Positions 33,820 to 44,500 of a stretch of DNA of 64,000 nt are shown in pieces. Each line of letters opens with the position of its first letter. Within the stretch, counting starts at the first letter, position 1. The notes under the pieces were generated by a model that saw nothing but the letters and a program-made list of their open reading frames with translations, ran no database searches and was not told where the DNA came from. The stretch is from Diphasiastrum complanatum. Taxonomy: Eukaryota > Streptophyta > Lycopodiopsida > Lycopodiales > Lycopodiaceae. The stretch spans positions 5,325,520-5,389,519 of the forward strand of contig CM055102.1 in assembly GCA_029204225.1 (NCBI GenBank), in the 5' to 3' direction. The position numbers and the translations under genes were made by a program.

Positions 33820-35613
33820 TTACATAACTTGGTCTAAGCCAAGTTTGGCTCTAAAAGTTTCAAACTTCTCTTTACTTAAAGCTTTTGTAAATATATCAGC
33901 AACTTGTAATAATGTAGAACAATGTACAATACCTATGACTTTAGATTGTAATTTTTCATGCACAAAGTGATATTTTACTTCAATATGTTTTGTCCTTGCG
34001 TGAAAGATTGGATTTTTAGCCAATTGTATTTCGCTTTGACTGTCATAGAGAATAACAGTGGGATTCACCTGCTTCATGCCAATCTCACATAACAACTTAC
34101 GTAGCCAAATAGCTTCCTGGGTAGCAAAACTCAACGCTTTATATTTGGCTTCTGTGGAAGAAAGAGAAATAGTATATTGCTTCTTGCTAGACCATGAAAA
34201 ACAGCCGCTATCAAAATTGAAGGTATAACCTGTTATTGAGTTTCTATCATCTATACTTCCAGCCCAATCAGTGTCAACATAACCTTGCAACTTAGGTAAA
34301 ACACTTTGTCTTTTGTAGACTAGACCAAGGTTCGGTGTACCTTTGACATACCTCAAAATCCTTTTTGCAGCTTTCTAATGGTTCATAGTGGGTGATGACA
34401 TGAATTGGCTAATCAAACTTACAGCATAGCAGATATCAGGACGTGTAGTCGTAAGATATATTAGACTTCCAACTAGCTGACGAAATAGTGTAGCATCAAC
34501 ATGTGCACTATCATCAAGACGAGATAATTTCTTACCAGCTTTGCAAGGGGTGATGGAAGGTTTGCACTCTGTCATGCGAAATCTCTCCAATATCTCGCCT
34601 ACATACTTGTTTTGACATAACCTGATATCACTGCTAGTTTGCCATACTTCGACACCCAAGCAATAGTGCATAAGATCTAAATCTGTCATCTCAAACTGCT
34701 TGCACAAGTTGGCTTTGATAGAACGAGTGAGGTTCTCATCATTGCCAGTGATAATGATATCATCAACGTAAAGTACAATCAAGGCAATGATGTCATCATT
34801 TATAAGAACATAAAGATTTGGATATGAATTTGTCTTTACAAATCCATGTGAAAGAAAGTAACTGTCAATGTGTCCATACCATGCGCGTGGCGCTTGCTTA
34901 AGGCCATAAAGTGCTTTGCATAGTTTACATACTTTCTGTTCTTGCCCTTTTGCCATGAAGCCCTGCGGTTGGACCATGTAAACTTCTTCTTCTAAGTCAC
35001 CATTCAAAAATGCAAAATTCACATCCATTTGATGGATTTTTCACCCAAAATGAGATGCTAAGGCAATGATAAGGCATAGCGTAGTCCACTTAGCCACTGG
35101 AGCAAATGTCTCTTCATAGTCAATTCCTTTGCTTTGCTCATAACCCTTCACTACTAGGCGTGCCTTATACTTTGCTATTGTGCCATCCGCATAAAACTTT
35201 GCTCTAAACAACCATTTGTTGTCAATGGGTTTCTTTCCAAATGGTAGATCAACCAACTCCCATGTATCATGTCTTTGGATGAATTCTATCTCTTCTTCCA
35301 TTGCCCTTTACCACTCTTTTTGATCTTTTGCCTCATCAAAAGTTGATGGCTCTCGACACTTCAAAATGTCAGTCATTAGGGCATAGTTCACATGATAACG
35401 ATCGGGAGACTTCCTTTCCCGTGTTGATCTTCTCACTTCACTTTGTGTGCTAGATCCTGTTTGATTTAGCTTTGCGTCCTTCATGATCTTTTCATACCAT
35501 TTTGGTATCTTAGATTCAGGTGATACACTACGTGGAGAGTACGTATCCCAAGGATCGTCCAAGTAATGTCTCTTACTTTCAACCGATTTCTCCTTCATTG
35601 CTCCTATTGGCAA
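33820..35613 (-). pseudogene. Copia RT and RNase H of element C
   Basis: 35613-35308 is the pre-RT linker ('RRSTRERKSPDRYHVNYALM'). 35301-35041 and 35028-34375 hold reverse transcriptase, including 'MDVNFAFLNGDLEEEVYM' and the YVDD box ('VLYVDDIIITG'). 34356-33820 holds RNase H, with 'DTDWAGSIDDRNS', 'SSTEAKYKAL' and the 'VADIFTKAL' tail. Single in-frame interruptions separate the blocks at about 35304, 35035 and 34372, so the frame is recently broken rather than heavily decayed. Confidence 0.9.
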
Positions 35614-35619
35614 GTACCT

Positions 35620-36416
35620 GCCTTTATGTCTGCTTTCTTCTTATAACACTCGCGTGCCCAATGACCCGGTTTGTGGCAATAGTAACATTTTTCTTTCTTC
35701 TTCTTTTTCTCTTTTGATGACGACTCTCCTGAGTCATCATCATCCTTGGATTTCTTAGAAATCATTTTCCATCCTTTCTGCTTGCCTTTAGCAAGTAAGG
35801 CTTGATCCTCCTATGGGGTTTGTCGTGACTTCACCACTTTGCGACGCTGCTCTTCTTGCAACATGATTCTGTGGAAGTCTTCAAAAGTAGGCAACTTATC
35901 CTTTGAAGCAATGCCACTCACAAACATTTGTAGCCCTACTGAGACACCACTCATTGTGGTATGTACTAATTCAATATCTCTGATTGGTTCTCCAATCGCC
36001 ACAAGTTGATCTCTCAGCTCCTTTATCCTGGTGAAGAAAGATCCCACTGATTCACTTTCTTCTATCCTTACTGTGTTCAATCTCGAATTCAAGAACATGG
36101 CTCGAGCTGGATTGCAAGTTTGAAATTGCATTCTAAGAGCTTCCCAAGCTCCCCTAGTCGTCGTGGCATCACTTATGTGAGTGATCACATGGTCTTTCAC
36201 TGAAAGATTGATCAAGGATAATGCTCTCTGCGCCTTCTTATCAAAGGCTCTTATGTCACCTGGAATGGTATTTGGCCGAACTTCAATACCTGCCACGATT
36301 TTCCACAACTCTTTCTCCATCAAAATGCTCTTCATTTTGAATTTCCAGATGTTGTAGTTAGAAGCCCCATCAAGTTTGCTTGCATCGCCCAAAATTGCCT
36401 CATTGATGTTTGCCAT
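35620..36416 (-). pseudogene. Copia gag of element C, with separate zinc knuckle
   Basis: 36416-35811 is an open 201-codon gag core starting 'MANINEAILGDASKLDGASN'. A stop at 35811 precedes, in another stretch, a CCHC knuckle (CYYCHKPGHWAREC, about 35650-35692). Directly after the knuckle the pre-RT linker begins, so about 2 kb of protease and integrase code is missing. Confidence 0.85.
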
Positions 36417-36419
36417 CTC

Positions 36420-37674
36420 CGAACTGCTTAAAACTTCACCTGTAGGCTATAAAGTGTATGCTTAAGCCAACCGTGATGTCAGAAATCGATAATAATGACC
36501 TGCAATTTTTAGCCTACCAGGCCACCCGCTGCTCTTTCGCCAAATTGAAAGCCAAACTGGTGTCGTTTTCCAAAATGCTTCACGTCACCAACTCCCAGCT
36601 TCCTGCCCAGTGGAATGGTGAAATCACTTCTGGCGCACTTCGAACACTTTCTTCACGACAATCACTCTATTTTGGTGTACCGTACTTGTAGGTACAGTCA
36701 GGGTGCCCTTCGTTTGGAGGCTATAGCCTTTCGTTTGGCCAAAATAGGCTAAAGGAGGTGAAAATAAGGACAATTTGGGTTTTTGAATTGTTTCTTCAGT
36801 GTGAAGAAACTTCACCCTTCAAAGACTTGGGACCCAACAATTTTTTTGGTTTGAAGATTTTTAATGAAGTTGCAATGCACTTTGCACTTCAGACCCCTTC
36901 AGACTTTTTCACCTCAATCCAACGGATCCTTTAGATCCAACGACCCACCTGTTGTGAAATAACCATCGTCGATCTGTATGAATCGAGATCGGACGGCTGT
37001 CAACGCTTTTGTGCGTTGATCAAAGGCCTTCGAAGCACTGAACACTTCGGGCCGCTAGCTGATGATTAGGACTGAGCGCGCGAGGGTTCCCTCGACCTCT
37101 CCTCCTCCTCTCTCTCAACGATGGAGTTCTCCTCTCTCCTTCACAGACTATGGCAGCTCCACATGGATCGAACTGGCTGCCTTCCTTCTCCACGGCCAGT
37201 CGCGGCCTCCCGACCGCTGAATCGCGCTACCAGGGTGCCCATTCACAGCATCTCACAGCTTTGAAAACGTCCTCCTACAAGGAGATATCTCAGATTTTGT
37301 CCCTTGAAACCCTAGCAATTTTGAAGAGAAGAATATATTGAGCTTTACTCAGGCTTTCCCTGAGCTTTCCTTTGCAGCTCCTAACTGGCTGAGGTCGCCC
37401 TACTGTAGGTTATCTTCTGCTCCAAACCGCTCTTCAAACGGTATTCGATTGGACTCAAACCAATCACAAACGCCAAGCAACCCTCTAGAAGAATTTTTCA
37501 GCTTCAAACTTTGCTTGCTTTCTGATTCAACCAACAATTCTCTGTCTCTGAATCCTTTTTACAGTTTTGAGCCGTTCCACGAATTTTCACAGACTCGGTT
37601 TTGTGCTTCCTAGACAACAAACAGTCGTGAATTCGCAGCTCTCTGTTCTTGTCCGGTGATTCCAGCCACCAAGG
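36420..37674 (-). other. Leader of element C, unusually long
   Basis: About 1.25 kb lies between primer site and gag. It is more GC-rich than its surroundings near 37000-37250 (for example GAGCGCGCGAGGG). Short ORFs on both strands have no recognised domain. The length suggests inserted or captured sequence, but I cannot identify it. Confidence 0.45.
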
Positions 37675-37687
37675 GCTCTGATACCAA

Positions 37688-37936
37688 GTTAAGAAAACAC
37701 AATTAAAAACACCCGACCGGATCAATCACCACAGCACAACATCAAGTGCAACAAGAATTCAGAATTGCTCTCTCTTCAAACTGTATATTCAACTACTTCG
37801 TAAGTACAAAGATGAGTTCCTTAAAAACACTCAAAGGGCTCGTAAAAGAAAGATGGCCCGATAACTCTAGAACTAAGCACACGTGGTGCCGTCGAAATAA
37901 GAAAGCATTGTATAAGTCGATCATTGCTATTTTAAC
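37688..37936 (-). repeat. 5' LTR of element C
   Basis: Direct repeat of 33512-33730. It carries an extra segment near 37787-37813. At only about 0.25 kb it is short for copia. Confidence 0.85.
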
Positions 37937-38810
37937 TCCACCATCAAAGACTCTGCTATTTTACACTTTACATTTGAACTCCTATTGTTCATCATGATAC
38001 GCTCAGTCGATTTGCAAGTCAATATTGTGCCCAATGACATTCCTAGTGAAGCATTGTCTTTAATATTCCAAGGAGCTACTAATGCAGATTTGCAAAAAAA
38101 ATAGATAGTTAATAGAATATCACCATAGCTGAAATTAAATCCAAATGTCTTTGAAAAACTTACAAAAATCAGAATATGCTTACTTGAATGCACAGATCCT
38201 TCTATTTCGATAACCTCCTTTTGAAAGCGTTTGAATTTCCTTGCAACTTTGTCACTTTCGCTTCTTACTTTCAACCTTCTTCTTTGCCAAATCCACATCC
38301 TTCAATAATTGTAAGTTTCAATAAGAATAGACTATAAGACAAATTGCATTTGCTCTAGTTCTGATTTGATATTGATTGTTATCTTCTGTAATGATTCATT
38401 ATTTTTTTTAAGTTGTTCATTTTCTTCTAACGTCTTTTGGAGATGACAATCTCTATTCTGACAATAAGAGGATATCCGAATTAACTCACCTTCTAAATAG
38501 TGAACTTTATTCATATAAAGTTGTTTTCCATGGTTCTGCAATCTTTCACAATATCCTAGTAATCCACTATGCCCATTGCATATCCATGTAACTAAATGAG
38601 TTATTGAAGAGAATGTGGGATGTGTCAAAGTGCTTGGATCTTGTGGATATAATGTTCCATTTGTTCAAAAATCCAAGTTTTTTTTTCCTTCTGCCCTGTA
38701 ACCATAACGAGCCTCAGCAGATATTTGAATTCCTTTGCCTCCTCTTCTCTGCAAAGGTGCCAAATCAATAGGGATATCCACATGTAGATGATACAATGTC
38801 ATCATAAAAA
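37937..38810 (-). pseudogene. Unrecognised coiled-coil coding remnant
   Basis: One minus-strand frame runs from about 38808 (ATG) through 38332, with a single in-frame TGA near 38669. Its second part is a lysine/glutamate-rich coiled coil ('KTLEENEQLKKNNESLQK'). A basic, coiled-coil-like segment follows at about 38297-38180. The pattern suggests two exons of a decayed or partial host gene. I do not recognise the family. There is no retroelement motif. Confidence 0.35.
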
Positions 38811-39229
38811 AAACAATAGAGTAATTAGTTGCATCAAAGTACTATGACCAGATTCTATGAAGCAAAACAAAATACTCATCTTTGATTATGTTATATACTA
38901 TGTACGATCAATCCAATCTCCATGCTTGTATGCTTGATTTAAATTTGAAAATGCCGCTCATTTTTTCACTCCAATAGGTAGTTGGTGCTCATATTTCCAT
39001 TCCAAGGTGATGATGGCGTTCGTAATTGGAGATGGCACCCATATTTCCATTCTCGTGGAAGGAATGCATATGTAAACATTTGCAATTTTTCCTGATCGAA
39101 TTTGGGACTGGCGGTCATATTCTAGATCCAGTGAAAATATTGCTCTTTTCGTAACCAACGGAGGGAATATTTTTGAATTTAGTCAAGTTATACTGTGAAC
39201 TTTTTACAGTTCTTAACTATGACTATAGA

Positions 39230-39660
39230 CACTGTGGTTAGATCATTGGGAGTTGGGGAGGCCTTGGGAGTGGTGTGGGCAAGCAAATAAACAATATTGT
39301 TTTATTTATTTTGATATTTTTGTATATCCTACATGGCATTTCTTAAAGGGTCTTTTTGATATTGAGAACTCCTCTAATGCCATGAAGAAGATGAAGGGTC
39401 TGACGAGGACCATGACTTTCGTGACAAGAGGGGAAAGGGGCTGGTTAAGCAGGAGACTTCCCGCGTGGAAGGATCGTCCTCATCTAGTGAGGTTGATATC
39501 CTTCAACACTGTGGTTAGATCATTGGGTGTTGGGGAGGCCTTGGGAGTGGTGGGGGCAAGCAAATAAACAATATTGTTTTTTTTATTTTGATATTTTTTT
39601 ATATCCTACATGGCATTCCTTCAAGGGTCTTTTTGATATTGAGAACTCCTCTAATGCATT
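39230..39660. repeat. Direct duplication, copies 277 bp apart
   Basis: 39230-39387 and 39507-39660 are near-identical (CACTGTGGTTAGATCATTGG to ACTCCTCTAATGC), separated by about 119 bp of unique DNA. Differences are a few substitutions and T-run length. Confidence 0.85.
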
Positions 39661-40257
39661 ATCTACACGACATCTCATAGGAGAGAGACATGTGTTGCCT
39701 TCTTACTTGCCCACATGTTAGTGTATGATATGGCCATCTAGTACTCACCGTTGACTAGCACATGTGAGAGCCACATGTTGCCTTCTCATTGGTGCATGCA
39801 TTGGTGATCAACATCATCGTCCAATCACGATTGTCTACCATGTGTAAGAGTTATGGCATTGTAGGATGGGTCACCTCAATTATAGGAGTTTGCATTTGAT
39901 GTGAGCAAGCTAAAGATGGTTAATGGATTGCCAAAAATACAAGAAATGCAACACTTGATTGGTCAGGGTTGCGTGATGGGTAAGCATCATCAGGAGAAGT
40001 TTAAGAAGGGTGGAGCGACAAGCCCAGAGGATACTCGATCTCATCCATGGTGATCTTTGTGGTGTGGTTCAACCTATTGGCATTGGCATAGTTGTACTCA
40101 ATTAGAAATGTGAGTTGAAAATGCATTTCACAATAGATATAAGAGCTTAGGTGGTTTCAGATGAAAGGGGAGTAAGTGCATTCAAAATATGCATCGACCT
40201 CCCACACCTACCCCCACTTTAAATCATTGGCTCTCAACCCATGGTCCCACCACTTGC
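39661..40257. other. No gene recognised
   Basis: Stops in all frames. No repeat or domain visible. Confidence 0.4.
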
Positions 40258-40454
40258 CCTAGGGTGACGAAATAGTATATTCTACACCACCACTGTCACT
40301 ACAATGACAGTGGTGGTGCTACAAGCATCTATTGGAGATGGGAATCATACACGATTATTCCAAGATAATGGTATCATTCCCCGCCCTTATATTTGTGGGC
40401 CACCACCACTACCAGAATAGTGGTGGTTCGTCGGAATACGCTCACCCTAGGGTG
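40258..40454. repeat. Possible foldback or MITE-like element with nested hairpins
   Basis: The palindrome CCCTAGGG, in the context CCCTAGGGTGA, occurs at both ends in inverted sense. Inside, a 14-bp perfect stem (CACCACCACTGTCA at 40285-40298 against its complement at 40305-40318) encloses a six-base loop. A second CCACCACT/AGTGGTGG hairpin follows near 40415. No target duplication was seen. Confidence 0.4.
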
Positions 40455-41579
40455 ACTGATGATGTATGAGAATCTTACCTTGCATATTTACTTACATGGT
40501 GACATCCATTGATGCCACATGAAGTAGGATAAGCTCCCCATCATGTGGGATGGTCACTTCACCACCAATGAGCGTAAAGTATATGGGGCACTCCCCTTTC
40601 ATGTGAAACCACTCTAAGGGACACTTCACATGCACACACATCCCTTGTGAATGACATGGGATTGGTGCAAGGGTGGTGGAATCCCCATTCACCCGTTTGT
40701 CTTTCCTTGGAGCTCACCATCACCTACGATTCCTTGTTGGACAGGGGAATTGTGGCTTGTTGCACCTACAAAGGGCTTTAGACAAGTGTAGATTGCTTTA
40801 GAAAGACTCCGATGCTAACTCGTTGTTTGGGTTGGAGCATTGATAAGACCCATACAAACAAACTAGAGGATGGGCGATGAGAAGCTCAACCCATGAAAAG
40901 GTAAGTCACATTGTTAGGCTCATGCTCATGTGAAGATAAGCTTATTCCTCACCACAGGTTGTAAGCACGGCCCCACCCTCATCCAACAATGTAGCAATAT
41001 ATAATAAAATTGGCATAATTATTTCTATACTCTTGATGGGAACTTGTTAGGTTGCGGATGAGGGTGGGCCTTGCTTGCACTCTCAACCATGGTGATACCC
41101 TCACCCTTCATGTGGAGGAGGTTGGAGCCCCACAAGGGAGCCTCAACGCCCCGGTTGAATACATGTAAAGTGACTCCTAGCAAAAGGAGGAAATATTCGT
41201 AACATTGGAATGGTAGGTTGAGGTTCACAGCTTTGATCAACTGCATTATATCAATGCCATCTCAAAGCAGCAAGAGACAAGTCAAGCAATGGCGACCAGT
41301 TCTACCATTTCCCTTTGAATCATCTTTCATAACATTGCAAGTGCATCCCTCATTTGTGGAATTTTCTCCGTCCCTTGTTTGGGCCTTTGTCACACTCAAG
41401 CACTAATGTGGGTCTGATCTGTTGACAAGGAGGGATGGAATTGTGAACTCTAGGTTCGTAGATTGGATCCTCAAGTATTGATTGTGGTGCAATTGTTTCA
41501 GTTCACCATTAATTGTATTCTGATTGGATTGGTTCATTATTTGTGATGCATTTGTATCTGCTGTTGCCAGATTGACAGA
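40455..41579. other. Upstream region of the PurU-like gene
   Basis: No coding domain was recognised in about 1.1 kb. It should contain the promoter of the downstream gene; I could not single out a TATA box with confidence. Confidence 0.35.
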
Positions 41580-44500
41580 ATGCAGTCTCGCAACATGTTG
41601 AGGGCAGTCTACTGGCATATGAGTCGCTGCATTCAGAGACCCAGTTCGTGTGTTGAACTGGCTAAACCGTTTTGTCCGAAGAACCATCGATTCTACTCTG
41701 AAAAGGCCGTAGATGGAGAAGGCAAGCTCTCCTTACATGGAGTGCACATTTTTCAATGCCCTGTAAGTACTTCACTATATTGAGATTCTTTTGGCGAGAG
41801 TTGTTTCTTTCTCTGGAGAGCCTGAAAAAACAATATTGTTTCTCGGTAAATTCAAGCATGCTGGTGGACACCCACCATGCCTTAGAATAGCTCATCAATA
41901 ATGTTCATGCTCTTTTTAACTGAGAACCTTTTATTCTCCTCACATTGCTCAGCCTGGCCTGTTTTTTCTTTACCAATTTTCAATTTTCCATCTATTCTAA
42001 AATCTGGCTTGGAACCAGTAAATGTCTCCGAGTCTCAGGTGGCTAGTTGTCTGTTTCTTTTGAAATTGGCTGGCTAATTTTGAAATCAATTGGTTGGTTG
42101 CTGGACTTTGCCATTTTCTTCGTGAGCACTATTATTATCCCCAGCTCATAAAGAACGCTTACTTGCTTGAAAATGGCAGTACTTTAGAGGAACACCTTGT
42201 GAAAATACGAGGCACAAGCCAGAGAAACCGTAGGGATTCATAAGGTTCCTCTAGCAGCGACATCCTTAGTCCCAAACGATGACCAACTCGAACCTCCTCC
42301 CCTTGGGCTCTTGTGATGGCCCCCACTACACCCACTCATTCGAAATGACCATCTACCTCAAGCTTGCATGAACTTTCCACCCACTCATTCGAAATGACCA
42401 TCTACCTCAAGCTTGCATGAACTTTCAACAATCGTTCCAAGATAATGAACATAAATGCAAACCTGCATAGTGCACAACGCATTCCAAATTTGCATGCAGC
42501 ATTAGTACAATCTTGAATCATTAGACTCTCAAGACTTAGAGAAAAGAACTAGTAACTACAAACTGTGAATGTAAATTGTAATAGATGTATCATGTCAGAT
42601 CATAGATGAATCACGAATCATGATACTATAATCTTCAATGATCAATCTAGCATCTAGATATATCATATCACAAATTGTCATAAATTAGTAATCGGAATTT
42701 AGTAACTTCCAAGTGGCAAGTAGTCTGAGCTACAAACCTGGTGGGAGCAGGTCTTAGGATCTCCAGGGTGGAGTGTCTCCTATACCTGCACAAGGCCCTT
42801 GGCCTCTTGATGGTGAATCTCACCAAGGACCCAAGCACCTTTGTTACGTCCATGTCCTATATATAGGATTCGGCTTAATCCCAGACTTGGATACATGGTA
42901 CTTTAGTGCTCAAGATTATTGGTTACACCTCGTTTTCCGAACAAGGCCAGAAATGTAATTAATAACCTTGTGAGGACCCAATTACACATATTATGACGTG
43001 TGGAGCTATTGCATGGGTTAGGACGCCTATTTGCATGGTGTAGAGTATCAATAATAATGAACTGCATGTATGGGAATACTGTATGCTTGCATGGGCACAT
43101 GCACAGGTAAAGCAGGGGCTATTTCCTCTAGGAGAAACTCGCCCTGCTCCCATTCCTGTTGTGAGAATTCATTACCAGGTTCTTCTCTCTACACTTGCAT
43201 CCTATTCGTTGGCACAGGGGAGAGATGCTATTGGAGGTTGTTCAGCAACATCTGCATGGTTGGGTGGTTTGGCTCCACTGTCATTCCTTTGTGTGTGTCT
43301 TGTAAGCAGGATCTTGGAGGTGCTTCTCCTTACAGTGGTATCAGAGCAAGGCTTACGAAGATCGAAGGGATTGGAGATTAGAAGCTTTTCGTCGACTCTT
43401 TGGTGGAGATCCATCTGTTTTCTCTTCCTTGGTGGAGAATAAGCTTCCAAGTGGGTGTTCTCTCAGTACTTCCACTTGCATGTTGCTAAGATCCTGATCA
43501 GATATTGGCTTTCTCCATAGCAATATGGGTGATTGTTGATTTTAGGTAGTTTATGCTGATTTTTCAGGGTTTTTCTAGTATTTCTCATGATGATCTATTG
43601 GAGCCAATGGATTACAATGAAGCCATGAATTCACCTCAGAAGGAGAGTGGATTCAAGCAATGAATGAGGGAAAGAGCACTGTATGGATTGAAACAAGCAT
43701 CCAGAGTTTGGTATAAAAAAAGACTTCTTTGTAAAAATAGGTTTCAGGAAAAGTCAATCGGACACGAGCACGTTTCACAAAAGGGTCATATCATTTGCAT
43801 AGCCTTATATGTGGATGACATTACAATGGTAAGCAGTCTGCAGACCTTAATTGATGAATGTAAGTCATGCTTACAAGACAATTTCGATATGAAGGACCTT
43901 GGTGAGCTGCGCTATTTTCTTGAGATTGAAGTAACACGGAATAGAGGGGAGGGCTGGATCACGTTGTCACAAGAGAGCTATGTAAAGGTTTAATGAGAAA
44001 ATTCAGAATGGACGAAAGCAGCACTATGTCAGCGCCATTGGAACCAGGGTTAATTCTGAATGAAGATATGAGACCACAAAACGATGGAGAGAGAGCCAAT
44101 ATGACAAACAAGCCATACAGGAGTTTAATTGGACCCTTAATGTATGCAGCTATATGCACAAGGGGAGACATTTCCGCTGCAGTTGGCAAATTAAGTCAAT
44201 TTCTAGATGATCCTGGACTGGGACACTAGAGTGCAGTAAAAAGGGTGTTGGAGTACCTACAAGGAACTATAAACCATGCAATCACAGGGTACGCTTATTC
44301 TGATTGGGGGGGGGATATGGATGATAGACAAAACAGAAATCTGGTGCCTTGTCTACAACAGAAACAGAAGCCTTGCATCAAAAGAATACATGTGGATCAA
44401 AAATTTCAATATGGAGGTTGGAGTTGAAGTTGAGAATTTTAAGTTGCAGATTGACATTCAGGGTTGCATATTTTTATGCAAAAATGGCGGTTTTCATAAA

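Larger units (their letters stand above)
33512..37936 (-). mobile_element. Element C: copia element lacking protease and integrase
   Basis: Short LTRs (33512-33730, 219 bp; 37688-37936, 249 bp) flank gag and RT-RNase H. The primer site TGGTATCAGAGC (complement at 37675-37686) is one base from the 5' LTR. A polypurine tract GAGGGAGAG precedes the 3' LTR. The LTR ends read GTTAA...TTAAC on either strand rather than TG...CA. No target duplication is visible: the flanks are CCATA on the left and TCCAC on the right. Protease and integrase are absent, so gag and the pre-RT linker are nearly adjacent. Confidence 0.85.

Noticed and set aside
37150-37613. Short ORFs in the leader of element C as captured host exons
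   Set aside because: No recognisable domain or splice-site pattern; kept only as a long leader.
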